From Oscillospiraceae bacterium (GTDB lineage Bacteria; Bacillota; Clostridia; Oscillospirales; Oscillospiraceae), in assembly GCA_017466215.1 (NCBI GenBank), contig JAFTUO010000004.1:1-37735 (forward strand): a stretch of DNA of 37,735 nucleotides. The letters run 5' to 3'. The notes beneath the pieces were generated by a model that did not search any database, was not told where the DNA came from, and saw only the letters and a list, made by a program, of their open reading frames with translations. Position numbers and translations under genes: made by a program. Positions 9,077 through 17,902 of this stretch are shown in pieces (positions within the stretch are counted from its first letter, which is position 1; each line of letters opens with the position of its first letter).

Positions 9077-11731
9077 ATGGCAGTAGATAAAAAGAAGACC
9101 CACGCCCAAAAGGCTACTTCCTCCAAGCAGACCAAGAAGTCAACAGCCAGCAAAAAAGCTGCGGCTAAAAAGACAGAAGCGCCCAAGGAGGTCAAAACAC
9201 GGATGCCTGCCCGGGTCGTTACAGCATTGATCAGCATTGCGCTGTTTCTGGTGTTTCTTGTAATGTCCCTGAATCCCGAAGGCGCACTTGTGGTGCTGTT
9301 TATGCAGATCGTTCACGGTCTGATCGGCAAGATCAGCTTCTACATAGCGATCCCTGCGCTGCTTTACTTATTTGTGATCCAGGCATTCAGCGGCAAGCGG
9401 CCGGTTCTGATGCGCAGCATCTGCCTTGTAGCCTTTGTGTTGCTTTGTGGCTGTACTTCTCAGCTGTTTATGCATCCCGTGCAGCTTCCTCAGGGCGTAG
9501 CCGTTCTGGGCGCACTGTTTGACGGTGGCGCTGCCGGCACAACGGCAGGTGTCCTCTGCGGCGGTCTGGCGCTGATCCTGCAGATGCTTTGCGGCAAGGT
9601 GATCTCTGTCATTGTCTTTATCGTTTCGGCGATCCTGGCCCTGCTGGCGGCGATGCAGATCACCATTCCCAGCATCATCCGTGCTGTTCAGAACCGTCCC
9701 AGACCCGAATGGGAGGACGAGGAGCAGGAGGAGCGTCAGGAGCCTGCGGCTGTTGTGGTCAATCACATTGCCAAGAAGCATATTGAACACGTGGAGCAGA
9801 AGCGTGCCCGGAAGAATGAGCAGATGCAGATCGACATTGATCTGGACGAGCCTGTTGTTCCCACCAAAATGCCAAAGCGCAAGCTGACCCCCGAAGCAAC
9901 AGATATGATGCGCCAGCTGGACGTGGATGTGGACAGCCCCGTTGCTGCTGCCGGCAACGCTGTTTCCGGGGATGCAAATGTTGATCTCATTATGGACGCA
10001 GACAAGAAGAAGCCTGCCAAGAAGACCAATACAATGCCCGTTCTGGAGGTTGAGGAAGAGCCCTTTGTTGAGGATGTGCCTCCTGCACCGACTGCAGATG
10101 TAAAGGTAGAAAAGGTTACTGCCAAGGAGGCTTCTGAATCTGCTGCCCAGGTGGCTGCGGAGATCGAGCAGGCCCAGGCGCAGGAGAAACCGGAGTATTG
10201 CTTCCCGCCCATTGACCTGCTGGCCAGCCCCTCCAGAGGTATGATGGACGGCACCACAGAAATGCGGGAAAACAGCCGCCGGCTGAATGAAACTCTGGCC
10301 AGCTTCAAAATCGAAGCCCATATCATCAATGTTACCCGTGGCCCCAGTATTACCCGCTATGAGGTTGAGCTGGATAAGGGCGTGCGGCTGAATAAGCTTA
10401 CCACCTGCGCCAACGATATCGCCCTGAGCTTGGGCGTTTCCAATGTGCGTATCGCCGCTGTGCCGGGTAAGATCTCTGTTGTGGGCATCGAAGTGCCCAA
10501 CAAGGCGGTTACAACCGTTTCGCTGCGCGAGGTTATTGATTCCAATGAATTCTGCCGTGCAAAATCCAAGTCCTCCTTTGCGGTGGGCAAAGACATCGGC
10601 GGCAGCTGCATTGTGGGCAACATTTCCAAGCTTCCCCATATGCTGATCGCCGGTACTACCGGCTCCGGTAAGTCCGTTTGTATGAATTCCATCATCATTT
10701 CCTTGCTGTACAAGGCAAGCCCTGATGATGTTAAGCTCATTATGGTCGACCCGAAGATGGTTGAGCTGGGCATTTACAACGGTATCCCGCACCTGCTGAT
10801 CCCCGTGGTTACCGACCCCAAGAAGGCTGCCGGCAGTCTGCAGTGGGCGGTTACCGAAATGATGCGCCGCTATAAGTCGATGTCTGATGCCGGTGTCCGG
10901 GATCTGGAGTCCTATAACAGCATTATCGAGACCCAGGAGATCGAGGGTGTCAAGCTGCCTCACGTGGTGGTCATCATCGACGAGCTGGCAGACCTGATGC
11001 TTGTCGCTGCCAAGGAAGTGGAAGAATCTATCTGCCGCATTGCCCAGATGGGCCGTGCTGCCGGTATTCACCTGGTCATCGCTACCCAGCGTCCCTCTGC
11101 AGACGTTATCACGGGTCTGATGAAAGCAAATATTCCTTCCCGTATCGCGTTTGCTGTTGCATCCGCTATGGAATCCCGCATCATTTTGGATACTCCCGGT
11201 GCGGAGAAACTGGTTGGTCGCGGCGATATGCTCTTCGCACCCATCGGTGCAGGCAAGCCCCTGCGTGTGCAGGGCTGCTTCGTCAGCGATGAGGAAGTGG
11301 AGGCCGTCGCCAGCTACGTCAAGAATAACTACAACACCAACTACGATCAGACCGTTATGGAGGAGATCGAGCGCAAGGCTGCCCAGACCGGAAATGCCAA
11401 GGCTGCGGCCACAGCTGCCGATCCCGAGCCCAATTCTGCGGAGCTGGACGGCGACGAAATGCTGCCTGCAGCCGTGGACGTGATCCTGGAGACAGGTCAG
11501 GCCTCGGTTTCTATGCTCCAGCGGCGTCTGAAGCTGGGCTATGCCCGTGCCGCGCGGATCGTGGATGAGATGGAGGAGAAGGGTATTGTCGGCCCGTTCC
11601 AGGGAAGCAAGCCCCGCACGATCCTTGTTACCAAGGAGCAGTGGGAGCAGATGAAGTCCGGCCAGCCGGCCCAGATGGACTTTGACGATCTGGAAGAAGA
11701 CAGCGACGAAGTCCCCGACGAACTGATGTGA
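9077..11731 (+). CDS. ftsK: DNA translocase FtsK/SpoIIIE
   Basis: This encodes an 884-residue DNA pump that moves chromosome ends through the division or sporulation septum. A very basic, lysine/alanine-rich start (residues 1-45) precedes four membrane helices (about 48-200). A long acidic, low-complexity linker runs to about 370. The RecA-like motor has Walker A GTTGSGKS at 526-533 and Walker B HVVVIIDELADLM. A C-terminal winged-helix gamma domain (about 790-860, including LQRRLKLGYARAARI) reads KOPS/SRS-type sequences. AAGGAGGT stands seven bases before the ATG. Whether it is the FtsK or SpoIIIE paralogue cannot be decided from sequence alone; the tepA neighbourhood favours SpoIIIE. Confidence 0.96.
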   Translation: MAVDKKKTHAQKATSSKQTKKSTASKKAAAKKTEAPKEVKTRMPARVVTALISIALFLVFLVMSLNPEGALVVLFMQIVHGLIGKISFYIAIPALLYLFVIQAFSGKRPVLMRSICLVAFVLLCGCTSQLFMHPVQLPQGVAVLGALFDGGAAGTTAGVLCGGLALILQMLCGKVISVIVFIVSAILALLAAMQITIPSIIRAVQNRPRPEWEDEEQEERQEPAAVVVNHIAKKHIEHVEQKRARKNEQMQIDIDLDEPVVPTKMPKRKLTPEATDMMRQLDVDVDSPVAAAGNAVSGDANVDLIMDADKKKPAKKTNTMPVLEVEEEPFVEDVPPAPTADVKVEKVTAKEASESAAQVAAEIEQAQAQEKPEYCFPPIDLLASPSRGMMDGTTEMRENSRRLNETLASFKIEAHIINVTRGPSITRYEVELDKGVRLNKLTTCANDIALSLGVSNVRIAAVPGKISVVGIEVPNKAVTTVSLREVIDSNEFCRAKSKSSFAVGKDIGGSCIVGNISKLPHMLIAGTTGSGKSVCMNSIIISLLYKASPDDVKLIMVDPKMVELGIYNGIPHLLIPVVTDPKKAAGSLQWAVTEMMRRYKSMSDAGVRDLESYNSIIETQEIEGVKLPHVVVIIDELADLMLVAAKEVEESICRIAQMGRAAGIHLVIATQRPSADVITGLMKANIPSRIAFAVASAMESRIILDTPGAEKLVGRGDMLFAPIGAGKPLRVQGCFVSDEEVEAVASYVKNNYNTNYDQTVMEEIERKAAQTGNAKAAATAADPEPNSAELDGDEMLPAAVDVILETGQASVSMLQRRLKLGYARAARIVDEMEEKGIVGPFQGSKPRTILVTKEQWEQMKSGQPAQMDFDDLEEDSDEVPDELM

Positions 11732-11813
11732 TCGAAAGCGGAATTTCCGCTCTAGATAAATAAATTTTGCATCGCATCCGGATGGCCGGAGCGACAGCAA
11801 GGAGGAAATTAAA

Positions 11814-12398
11814 TTGAATAAAGCAAATGTCAAACGTATGGTAGGCATCGCGTTGCTGATGGCGCTGGTCATCGTAATGCAGTTTTTGAGCGGAATCATA
11901 CCGCCGGTGGGTGGCTTCACCATCTCGCTGGTGCTGATCCCCATCGTTATGGGCGCGGCTATGTACGGGCCGACTGCAGGCGCGATCCTCGGTGCAACCT
12001 TCGGTGTCATCGTGTACATCAACTGCGTTACCGGCGCAGATCCCGGCGGCGCAATGGTTTTCCAGGCCAATCCTGTGCTGTGTTTTGTTGTCGTTCTGGC
12101 GAAGGGCACGCTGGCAGGCCTGGCTTCCGGCTTGGTATACAAGCTGATGAAGCGCTGGAATCCCTACATTGCAATGCTCTGCGCGGCTATCGTGTGTCCC
12201 GTTGTCAACACCGGTGTGTTTGTTGGTTGTATGCTGCTGTTCTTCGTGGATGTACTCAGTGCCTGGGCGGCCGGTGCGGATCTGGTTGGATATATTCTGA
12301 CCGGACTGATCCTCGCCAATTTTGTCCCTGAGCTGATCATTAACGTGGTTTTCAGCCCCGCAGGCCAGCGGATCATCCATATGTTCAAAAGAAAATAA
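11814..12398 (+). CDS. ECF transporter S component (vitamin uptake)
   Basis: This encodes a 194-residue protein of about six membrane helices that binds a vitamin-like substrate and docks on a shared energy-coupling ATPase module. Small-residue-rich helices such as GPTAGAILGATFG are typical, and the pattern is closest to my memory of PanT-like (pantothenate) S components, but the substrate is a guess. Translation starts at a TTG with AAGGAGGA seven bases upstream; no ATG fits the conserved N-terminus. The ATPase and T components are not in this window. The 80 bases before it hold small hairpins (11737-11751 and around CATCCGGATG) but no riboswitch I can recognise. Confidence 0.8.
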   Translation: MNKANVKRMVGIALLMALVIVMQFLSGIIPPVGGFTISLVLIPIVMGAAMYGPTAGAILGATFGVIVYINCVTGADPGGAMVFQANPVLCFVVVLAKGTLAGLASGLVYKLMKRWNPYIAMLCAAIVCPVVNTGVFVGCMLLFFVDVLSAWAAGADLVGYILTGLILANFVPELIINVVFSPAGQRIIHMFKRK

Positions 12399-12409
12399 GA
12401 TTGCTTTCA

Positions 12410-12457
12410 ATGTGCCCGGGTCGGTATATCTGCCGATCCGGGCACATAGTATTTTGC
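12410..12457 (+). terminator. terminator between ECF S component and spoIIIAA
   Basis: A 15-bp stem (12410-12424 with 12433-12447) with one G-U pair and an 8-nt loop is followed by AGTATTTT. It separates the transporter gene from the sporulation operon. Confidence 0.8.
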
Positions 12458-12471
12458 AGGAGTTGATGCAA

Positions 12472-13308
12472 ATGAAATGTGCCTGGCAAGAGCTGCTGGC
12501 GATCCTGCCGCCGGCGATGCGTCCGGAGGTGGACAAACTGGGAAGAGAGGATGCGCAGGAGCTGCGTCTGCGCCTGGGAAGACCGGTAGAGCTTGTTACG
12601 CACAGCGGCAGTCGGTGGCTGCCCCGGAATATCAGCGCTCAGGATATCAGCTTCGTGATCCAAACTGCCAGCAAATATTCTCCCTGGGCGGCATCCACCG
12701 TATCCCAGGGTTACATTACAGCCCCCGGCGGCCACCGTATCGGTATGTGCGGAGATGCGGTGGTGAAAGCGGATAAAGCGGTAGGTATTCGAACTGCGAC
12801 ATCTCTTTGCATCCGGGTAGCGCGGGATTTTCCCGGTATTGCGGCAAGAGCATTGGAAATCAGCGGCAATATTCTGGTCATCGGCCCTCCGGGCAGCGGC
12901 AAAACGACCCTGCTGCGGGATCTGATCCGCCAGATCTCCAACAGCGGCAGCAGCATTACCGTTGTGGACGAGCGTGGGGAGCTGTTTCCTGCGGGATTTG
13001 ATCAGGGCAGACGCACAGATGTGCTGTCCGGCTGTGCCAAGTCCCAGGGGCTTAGTATGGCAATGAGAACGATGGGGCCAAGCTGTATCGCCGTGGATGA
13101 GATCACAGCTCAGAGCGACTGCCAAGCGCTGCTGCAATGCGGCTGGTGCGGTGTGCGCTTGTTGGCTACCGCGCACGCAAGTAATCTCAACGATCTGAAA
13201 AGTCGTCCGGTTTACAGACCGCTTTTGGACACCCGGCTTTTTGACAACGTGTTGGTCTTACGGCGGGACAAGACCTGGTACACGGAAAGGATGATGGTAT
13301 GTCTGTAA
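12472..13308 (+). CDS. spoIIIAA: stage III sporulation protein AA (ATPase)
   Basis: This encodes a 278-residue secretion-type ATPase, distantly related to type II/IV secretion motors, which is thought to power the SpoIIIA-SpoIIQ feeding tube between mother cell and forespore. Walker A GPPGSGKTT lies at residues 138-146, with CIAVDEI as the second acidic motif around residue 215. CAGGAGT lies nine bases before the ATG at 12472; upstream in-frame starts at 12412 and 12466 are rejected because the first lies inside the terminator stem and the second is too close to the binding site. It is the first gene of eight, and its end overlaps spoIIIAB. Confidence 0.95.
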   Translation: MKCAWQELLAILPPAMRPEVDKLGREDAQELRLRLGRPVELVTHSGSRWLPRNISAQDISFVIQTASKYSPWAASTVSQGYITAPGGHRIGMCGDAVVKADKAVGIRTATSLCIRVARDFPGIAARALEISGNILVIGPPGSGKTTLLRDLIRQISNSGSSITVVDERGELFPAGFDQGRRTDVLSGCAKSQGLSMAMRTMGPSCIAVDEITAQSDCQALLQCGWCGVRLLATAHASNLNDLKSRPVYRPLLDTRLFDNVLVLRRDKTWYTERMMVCL

Positions 13309-13811
13309 GGTACATAGGCGCGATAATGATCTTTGTGTCCTGCGGTGCATATGGCTTTCTGCTGGCGGCGAATTACCGCCGTGAGGAGCGCAGTTTGGTG
13401 GAGCTGGTGGGGCTGCTTACCCATATGCAATGCGAGCTGGAATATCGGCTGACCCCGCTGCCGCAGATCTGCGCCAACGCTGCACGGGAGGCAACAGGCT
13501 GTCTTCGCATGGTATTTTCCGTCCTGGCGCAGGAGCTGGAGGATCAGATATCCCCGGATGCAGCTGCTTGTATGCAGGCAGCTTTGTTGGCTGTCAAGGA
13601 TCTGCCGTCTTTGTCCAGAAAGGCATTGCTCGCATTGGGAAATTCCTTAGGAAGATTTGATCTGGATGGACAAATGAACGAGCTATCTGCCGTAAAACAG
13701 CAATGCGCAACACTTTTGGAGCAAATGCGCTCGCACCGGGATGTGCGACTTCGCAGTTATCAGACGCTGGGGCTGTGCGTTGGGGCAGGTCTGGCAATTC
13801 TATTTTTGTGA
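13299..13811 (+). CDS. spoIIIAB: stage III sporulation protein AB
   Basis: This encodes a 170-residue protein with one membrane helix at each end (about residues 5-24 and 152-170) and a helical middle resembling type II secretion F-type platform proteins. It is the membrane platform partner of SpoIIIAA. The ATG overlaps the last ten bases of spoIIIAA, with GGAAAGGA upstream, so translation is coupled. The length matches the family. Confidence 0.94.
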   Translation: MSVRYIGAIMIFVSCGAYGFLLAANYRREERSLVELVGLLTHMQCELEYRLTPLPQICANAAREATGCLRMVFSVLAQELEDQISPDAAACMQAALLAVKDLPSLSRKALLALGNSLGRFDLDGQMNELSAVKQQCATLLEQMRSHRDVRLRSYQTLGLCVGAGLAILFL

Positions 13812-13814
13812 TCT

Positions 13815-14009
13815 ATGGATATTGATTTGATTTTTAAGATCGCAGCCATCGGTATTATTGTTTCCATCTTAAATCAGGTGCTTGCCCGATCCGGCAGGGA
13901 GGAGCAGGCGACGATGACAACCCTGGCAGGTCTTGTTGTGGTTTTGATGATGATCGCGCAGAAGATATCCGAGCTGTTCGATCTGGTCAAAACGCTGTTT
14001 CATTTCTGA
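13815..14009 (+). CDS. spoIIIAC: stage III sporulation protein AC
   Basis: This encodes a 64-residue protein with two membrane helices around a short charged loop (RSGREEQ). It is a small integral part of the forespore-mother cell channel. It begins three bases after the spoIIIAB stop with no clear ribosome binding site, so it relies on coupling. Its TGA overlaps the ATG of spoIIIAD. Confidence 0.93.
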   Translation: MDIDLIFKIAAIGIIVSILNQVLARSGREEQATMTTLAGLVVVLMMIAQKISELFDLVKTLFHF

Positions 14010-14404
14010 TGGACGACGTACTGAAGGTAATATTCGGGGCATTGATTGCTGTGATCCTGGGGCTGACACTTCGCCATCAGGGAAAGGATATGGCGCTGCT
14101 GCTCAGCACGGCGGTGTGCTGTATGGTCGTTGCGGTGGGGATCGCCTATCTGACGCCGGTGGTAGATTTCGTGCGGCAGCTGCACGAAAATACCGGCAGT
14201 GATCCGGAATTTCTGCGGATACTGCTGAAATCCGTGGGTATCGGTTTGGTAGCGGAGATTGCAGGGCTGATTTGCACCGATGCCGGTAATGCTGCTCTGG
14301 CGAAAACGATCCAAATTCTCGCCGCAGCGGTCGTATTGTGGATGGCTTTGCCGCTAATGAGCGCTCTGCTGGAGCTGGTACAGAGGATGATGGAGGAAGT
14401 ATGA
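14009..14404 (+). CDS. spoIIIAD: stage III sporulation protein AD
   Basis: This encodes a 131-residue membrane protein with about four hydrophobic segments, related in layout to SpoIIIAC, and predicted to sit with it in the channel base. It overlaps spoIIIAC at the start and spoIIIAE at the end (ATGA junction), so coupled translation is expected at both joints. Confidence 0.93.
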   Translation: MDDVLKVIFGALIAVILGLTLRHQGKDMALLLSTAVCCMVVAVGIAYLTPVVDFVRQLHENTGSDPEFLRILLKSVGIGLVAEIAGLICTDAGNAALAKTIQILAAAVVLWMALPLMSALLELVQRMMEEV

Positions 14405-15441
14405 GAAAACTGATCGTACTGATACTTCTTGCGGTGATCTTTGCTGTTCCTGTATCAGCACAGGAATATACTGCGCCGGAAGCGCCGGACGAGGCGCTGG
14501 GTCTGATGCCGGTGGAGCGGACGACCTTTGGACAGGATCTGTGGACGGTCGTAAAAGGTGCTGTCGGCAAGCTGCAGCCGGAGCTGGCAGCAGCGGTGAA
14601 GATATGTGTTGCTCTGGTGGCAATAACGATGGCGGTTTCCCTTGTGAGCTCGATGCCCGGCAAGTCGGCAAAGGTGGTGGAGCTGGTCGGCGTGATCACT
14701 GCAGCATCCTTGCTTCTGCAGCAGACGGGCTCTATGATCCGCACAGGGGCGGAAACAGTAACGCAACTAAGTGAGTATGGGAAGCTGCTGCTGCCGGTTA
14801 TGACGGCCGCTCTGGCGGCGCAGGGCGGCATTACAACCTCCGGCACGCTGTATGTCAGCACCACAGTGTTTGATGCGCTGCTGACAGCTGGAATTTCCGC
14901 CATTTTGATCCCGCTGGTCTATTGCTTTTTGGCGCTGTCCGTTGCCAGCTGTGCAACGGGGCAGGATATATTAAAGAAACTTTGCGATTTTGCAAAATGG
15001 CTTAGCACCTGGCTGCTAAAAACTGCACTTTATATTTTCACCGGGTTTATCGGCGTAACCGGCGTGGTCAGCGGAACAGCAGATGCCACCGCGCTGAAAG
15101 CTACGAAGCTGACGATGTCCGGGATGATACCGGTGGTTGGCGGTATTCTGTCTGAGGCATCAGAAGCCGTACTGGTGGGCGTTGGGGTGATGAAAAGCAC
15201 CGCAGGTACATACGGACTTTTGGCGGTGATCGCCATCTGGATCGCACCGTTTCTGCAGATCGGCATCCGTTATCTGCTTCTGAAGCTGACAGCGGCCGTA
15301 TGCGGCGTTTTCGGCATTAAGCAGATATCTGCGCTTATCAGCGCGTTTTCTGACGCTATGGGGCTTCTGCTGGGTATGACCAGCGCCATCTGCATCATAT
15401 TGCTCATCAGCCTGACTTGTTTTCTGAAAGGAGTGGGATAA
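14401..15441 (+). CDS. spoIIIAE: stage III sporulation protein AE
   Basis: This encodes a 346-residue polytopic membrane protein. It begins with a signal peptide (MRKLIVLILLAVIFAVPVSA) and then has about seven membrane segments. It is a conserved, essential part of the SpoIIIA complex. The ATG at 14401 overlaps the spoIIIAD stop; a longer frame to 14338 would lie inside spoIIIAD and would hide the signal peptide, so it is rejected. Confidence 0.95.
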   Translation: MRKLIVLILLAVIFAVPVSAQEYTAPEAPDEALGLMPVERTTFGQDLWTVVKGAVGKLQPELAAAVKICVALVAITMAVSLVSSMPGKSAKVVELVGVITAASLLLQQTGSMIRTGAETVTQLSEYGKLLLPVMTAALAAQGGITTSGTLYVSTTVFDALLTAGISAILIPLVYCFLALSVASCATGQDILKKLCDFAKWLSTWLLKTALYIFTGFIGVTGVVSGTADATALKATKLTMSGMIPVVGGILSEASEAVLVGVGVMKSTAGTYGLLAVIAIWIAPFLQIGIRYLLLKLTAAVCGVFGIKQISALISAFSDAMGLLLGMTSAICIILLISLTCFLKGVG

Positions 15442-15914
15442 TGCAGGGCATAAAGGAATATCTATTTGGTGTCATTGCTGCGGCAATACTATGTGCCATC
15501 GTATCCCAACTGGTGGGAAAAGACGGTCTGTTAAGTGCAGCAGTCAAGTTGATCACCGGCATATTTATGCTGCTGACGTTAGTCTCGCCGGTTTTGAATC
15601 TTAAGATCAGCGCGCCCGGTGAAATATTCTCAGACATTTCCCTGCAGGCAGATCAGATAACATCCTCCGCATCAGATTCCACCCGGGAAACGATTTCCGG
15701 TATCATAAAAGAAAAAACTGAGGCATATATCTTGGACAAAGCCAACTTACACGGCGCGGCTCTGACGGTGGATGTTTCTCTGTCTGAAAGTGAGATCCCG
15801 GAGCCTGTTTCCGTGCAGATCAGCGGAAATGTATCCCCCTACACCAGAAAAATACTGTCTGAAACCATCGAGAAGGATCTGGGCATTGCCACGGAGGCAC
15901 AAATATGGAACTGA
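15441..15914 (+). CDS. spoIIIAF: stage III sporulation protein AF
   Basis: This encodes a 157-residue protein with two N-terminal membrane helices (about residues 7-25 and 34-52) followed by a soluble ring-building-like domain facing the intermembrane space. GAAAGGAGTGGG stands before the ATG, which shares its A with the spoIIIAE stop. It overlaps spoIIIAG by ten bases. Confidence 0.93.
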   Translation: MQGIKEYLFGVIAAAILCAIVSQLVGKDGLLSAAVKLITGIFMLLTLVSPVLNLKISAPGEIFSDISLQADQITSSASDSTRETISGIIKEKTEAYILDKANLHGAALTVDVSLSESEIPEPVSVQISGNVSPYTRKILSETIEKDLGIATEAQIWN

Positions 15915-16396
15915 CGGAAAAAATTATGGGATGGGTCCGCAAATACCGTTTCGTCGTATTGATCCTGCTGATCGGTATTGCGCTGATGCTGATTCCATTC
16001 GGGGGTACAAAGGAAACGCAAGCGCCGGCTCAGACGACTGTCGCCACTCAGCCGGACATTTCTGAGGAATTAAGTCAAATTCTCAGCCAGATCGACGGGG
16101 CAGGGGAGGTGTCCGTTATGCTCTCTGTTCGCACCGGCACAAGCACCGTTTACCAGACGGACGAAAGCATAACCGGCGGCGACAATGATTCAAGCAGGCA
16201 CGATACCGTCATCGTTACCGACGAAAACCGAACGCAGTCAGGGCTTGTTCAGCACATCGTGTATCCGGAATACCGCGGCGCGATCATTGTGTGCCAGGGT
16301 GCAGACAATGTGCAGGTACGGCTGAGCATAATGGAGGCGGTTGCCCGTATAACCGGGTTGGGAATGGATAAAATTTCTGTATTGAAAATGAAATGA
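15905..16396 (+). CDS. spoIIIAG: stage III sporulation protein AG
   Basis: This encodes a 163-residue protein with one membrane helix (about residues 15-34) and a ring-forming domain. In Bacillus its homologue forms a very wide 30-fold ring in the channel. The stretch SVRTGTSTVYQTDES followed by an acidic insertion and QSGLVQHIVYPEYRGAIIV is characteristic. It overlaps both neighbours by a few bases. Confidence 0.94.
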   Translation: MELTEKIMGWVRKYRFVVLILLIGIALMLIPFGGTKETQAPAQTTVATQPDISEELSQILSQIDGAGEVSVMLSVRTGTSTVYQTDESITGGDNDSSRHDTVIVTDENRTQSGLVQHIVYPEYRGAIIVCQGADNVQVRLSIMEAVARITGLGMDKISVLKMK

Positions 16397-16410
16397 ATGG
16401 AGGATCATTT

Positions 16411-16962
16411 ATGAAAAATATCAAAAACTGGCAGAAAAACTTGATCGCTGCGGCAATACTGGTGGTTGTATGTGCCGGAATCTACATGAACTGGATGTAC
16501 AATAATACCGAGAGCGTCGGGGATCTGACCGATACACTGGACGCAGAAAAGGTAATGTCTCAGGACGGGATTCTGCTGGATACCGAGAATTTGGACGCAG
16601 ACGGCAACACTACAGTTGACTATTTTGCTGCCGTCCGTTTGTCCCGCCAGCAGGCAAGAGACAGCGCTGTGGAATTGCTGCAGGAGGCTATGGCGTATGG
16701 CGAGGAAGCAGAGAACCAGCAATCCTCTGCACAGCTGGAACAGATCGTGCAGACTGCACTGACTGAGGCCCAGATCGAAAGCCTCGTCATCGCAAAGGGC
16801 TATACGGACTGCGTTGCCTATATGTCTGACGAGGGGATCTCCGTAGCTGTCGCATCTCCCGAGGGTGGCATTCAGCAGGCGGATGTCTCCATTATCTCTG
16901 ACATCGTGCTGACCCAGACGGATATTGCTTTGTCCGATATCCGGGTCGTTGAAGTGGTATAA
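16411..16962 (+). CDS. spoIIIAH: stage III sporulation protein AH
   Basis: This encodes a 183-residue protein with one membrane helix (about residues 9-26) and an extracytoplasmic domain. In Bacillus it docks onto SpoIIQ from the forespore to complete the channel. GGAGGA six bases before the ATG at 16411 decides the start; an ATG at 16393 overlaps the spoIIIAG stop but has no site. It is the last gene of the operon, followed directly by a terminator. No spoIIQ gene is in the window. Confidence 0.93.
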   Translation: MKNIKNWQKNLIAAAILVVVCAGIYMNWMYNNTESVGDLTDTLDAEKVMSQDGILLDTENLDADGNTTVDYFAAVRLSRQQARDSAVELLQEAMAYGEEAENQQSSAQLEQIVQTALTEAQIESLVIAKGYTDCVAYMSDEGISVAVASPEGGIQQADVSIISDIVLTQTDIALSDIRVVEVV

Positions 16963-16964
16963 GC

Positions 16965-16998
16965 ATAACGGGCTGTTTTTGTAACAGCCCGTTATTTT
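16965..16998 (+). terminator. terminator of the spoIIIA operon
   Basis: A 13-bp perfect stem (ATAACGGGCTGTT and complement, loop TTTGT) is followed by TTT. It lies three bases after spoIIIAH. Confidence 0.88.
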
Positions 16999-17002
16999 CA
17001 GA

Positions 17003-17031
17003 TTGACTTGCCTTATATTTTTTGGTATACT
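17003..17031 (+). promoter_or_regulatory. strong sigma-A promoter for the asp23-nusB-xse-ispA operon
   Basis: -35 TTGACT (17003-17008), 17-bp spacer, -10 TATACT (17026-17031). It lies just after the spoIIIA terminator and about 45 bases before the asp23 leader's binding site. Confidence 0.85.
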
Positions 17032-17083
17032 GTAAAAAACTAGATTGCCGCAGTAGGCACAGATGATTTAGGAGGTTATTCTC

Positions 17084-17437
17084 ATGGCTGATAACAAGCA
17101 GTATATTACCCAGACCCAGGAAAATGGCGCTGTTATGATTTCTGAAGAAGTCATCGCCACCATCGTTTCCAACGCCGTTTCTGATGTAGAAGGCGTGGTA
17201 AGCATCGGCGCAGCAAGATCCAATCTGGAGCGCAAGCTTTTGAACAAGGGTATGAAGATCACCATCACCGAGACCAACGAGGTTACCATTGAATGCAATA
17301 TCGTGGTGTCCTACGGTACATCTGTGATCACCGTCGCAAACGCAGCGCAGGATGCTGCCGCTGCCGCTGTCGAAGCTATGACCGGCATCAAGCCCACTGC
17401 CGTCAATATCAACGTAGCCGGTATCGTCCGTCAGTAA
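17084..17437 (+). CDS. Asp23/Gls24 family envelope stress response protein
   Basis: This encodes a 117-residue Asp23/Gls24-fold protein. In staphylococci Asp23 is anchored at the membrane and linked to envelope stress. In Clostridia a copy before nusB is common and its role is not established. The core SDVEGVVSIG, the alternating ITIT/VTIEC strands and the GIKPTAVNINVAGI end are the family hallmarks. AGGAGGT precedes the ATG. It leads the operon, six bases before nusB. Confidence 0.92.
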   Translation: MADNKQYITQTQENGAVMISEEVIATIVSNAVSDVEGVVSIGAARSNLERKLLNKGMKITITETNEVTIECNIVVSYGTSVITVANAAQDAAAAAVEAMTGIKPTAVNINVAGIVRQ

Positions 17438-17443
17438 GCTGCT

Positions 17444-17902
17444 ATGACAAGAGGAGACGCCAGAGAACTGGCTGTTCATTTGATCTATTCCCAGACCTTT
17501 ACCGGCGATGAGCCGGAGCAGGTCGTAGCCACTCGGCTGCAGAAGGAATACTATGAAAAACTGGCTGCGGAGAACGAAATTTACTCCGAGCGCCCCAGAG
17601 GTGCGCAGCGCGCTTACATTGACGCAGTTGTTGCCGGTGTAACAAACAGGATGGACGAACTGAACGAGTTGATCCAGCAGTATTCCATCAGCTGGGATAT
17701 TTCCCGCATTTCCCGCCTGGCAAGAACGATTATGCAGCTGGCGATCTATGAGATCCAGAACATTGCAGACGTTCCCACCGGCGTTGCCGTGTCTGAGGCC
17801 GTGCGCCTTGCCAAGAAGTACGACGGCAGCGACACCGGCGCATTCGTCAACGGCATTCTGGGCGCATATGCCAGAAGCCTGACCCCTGAGGAAGTAAAAT
17901 GA
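17444..17902 (+). CDS. nusB: transcription antitermination factor NusB
   Basis: This encodes a 152-residue all-helical RNA-binding protein that, with NusE/S10, keeps RNA polymerase processive on rRNA operons. The RLARTIMQLAIYEI and PTGVAVSEAVRLAKKY segments and the final FVNGILG are diagnostic. There is no clear binding site, and it follows asp23 by six bases, so translation is probably coupled. It overlaps the next gene by four bases. Confidence 0.95.
   Translation: MTRGDARELAVHLIYSQTFTGDEPEQVVATRLQKEYYEKLAAENEIYSERPRGAQRAYIDAVVAGVTNRMDELNELIQQYSISWDISRISRLARTIMQLAIYEIQNIADVPTGVAVSEAVRLAKKYDGSDTGAFVNGILGAYARSLTPEEVK

Noticed and set aside
11735-11800. Riboswitch before the ECF S component
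   Set aside because: Small hairpins are present, but the gap is short and no known aptamer sequence is recognisable.
12424-12452. Sigma-E-like promoter (GTATATC and CATAGTAT, 14-bp spacing) before spoIIIAA
   Set aside because: Several mismatches, and the start would lie at the binding site within the terminator region; too weak to annotate, though the operon should be sigma-E controlled.
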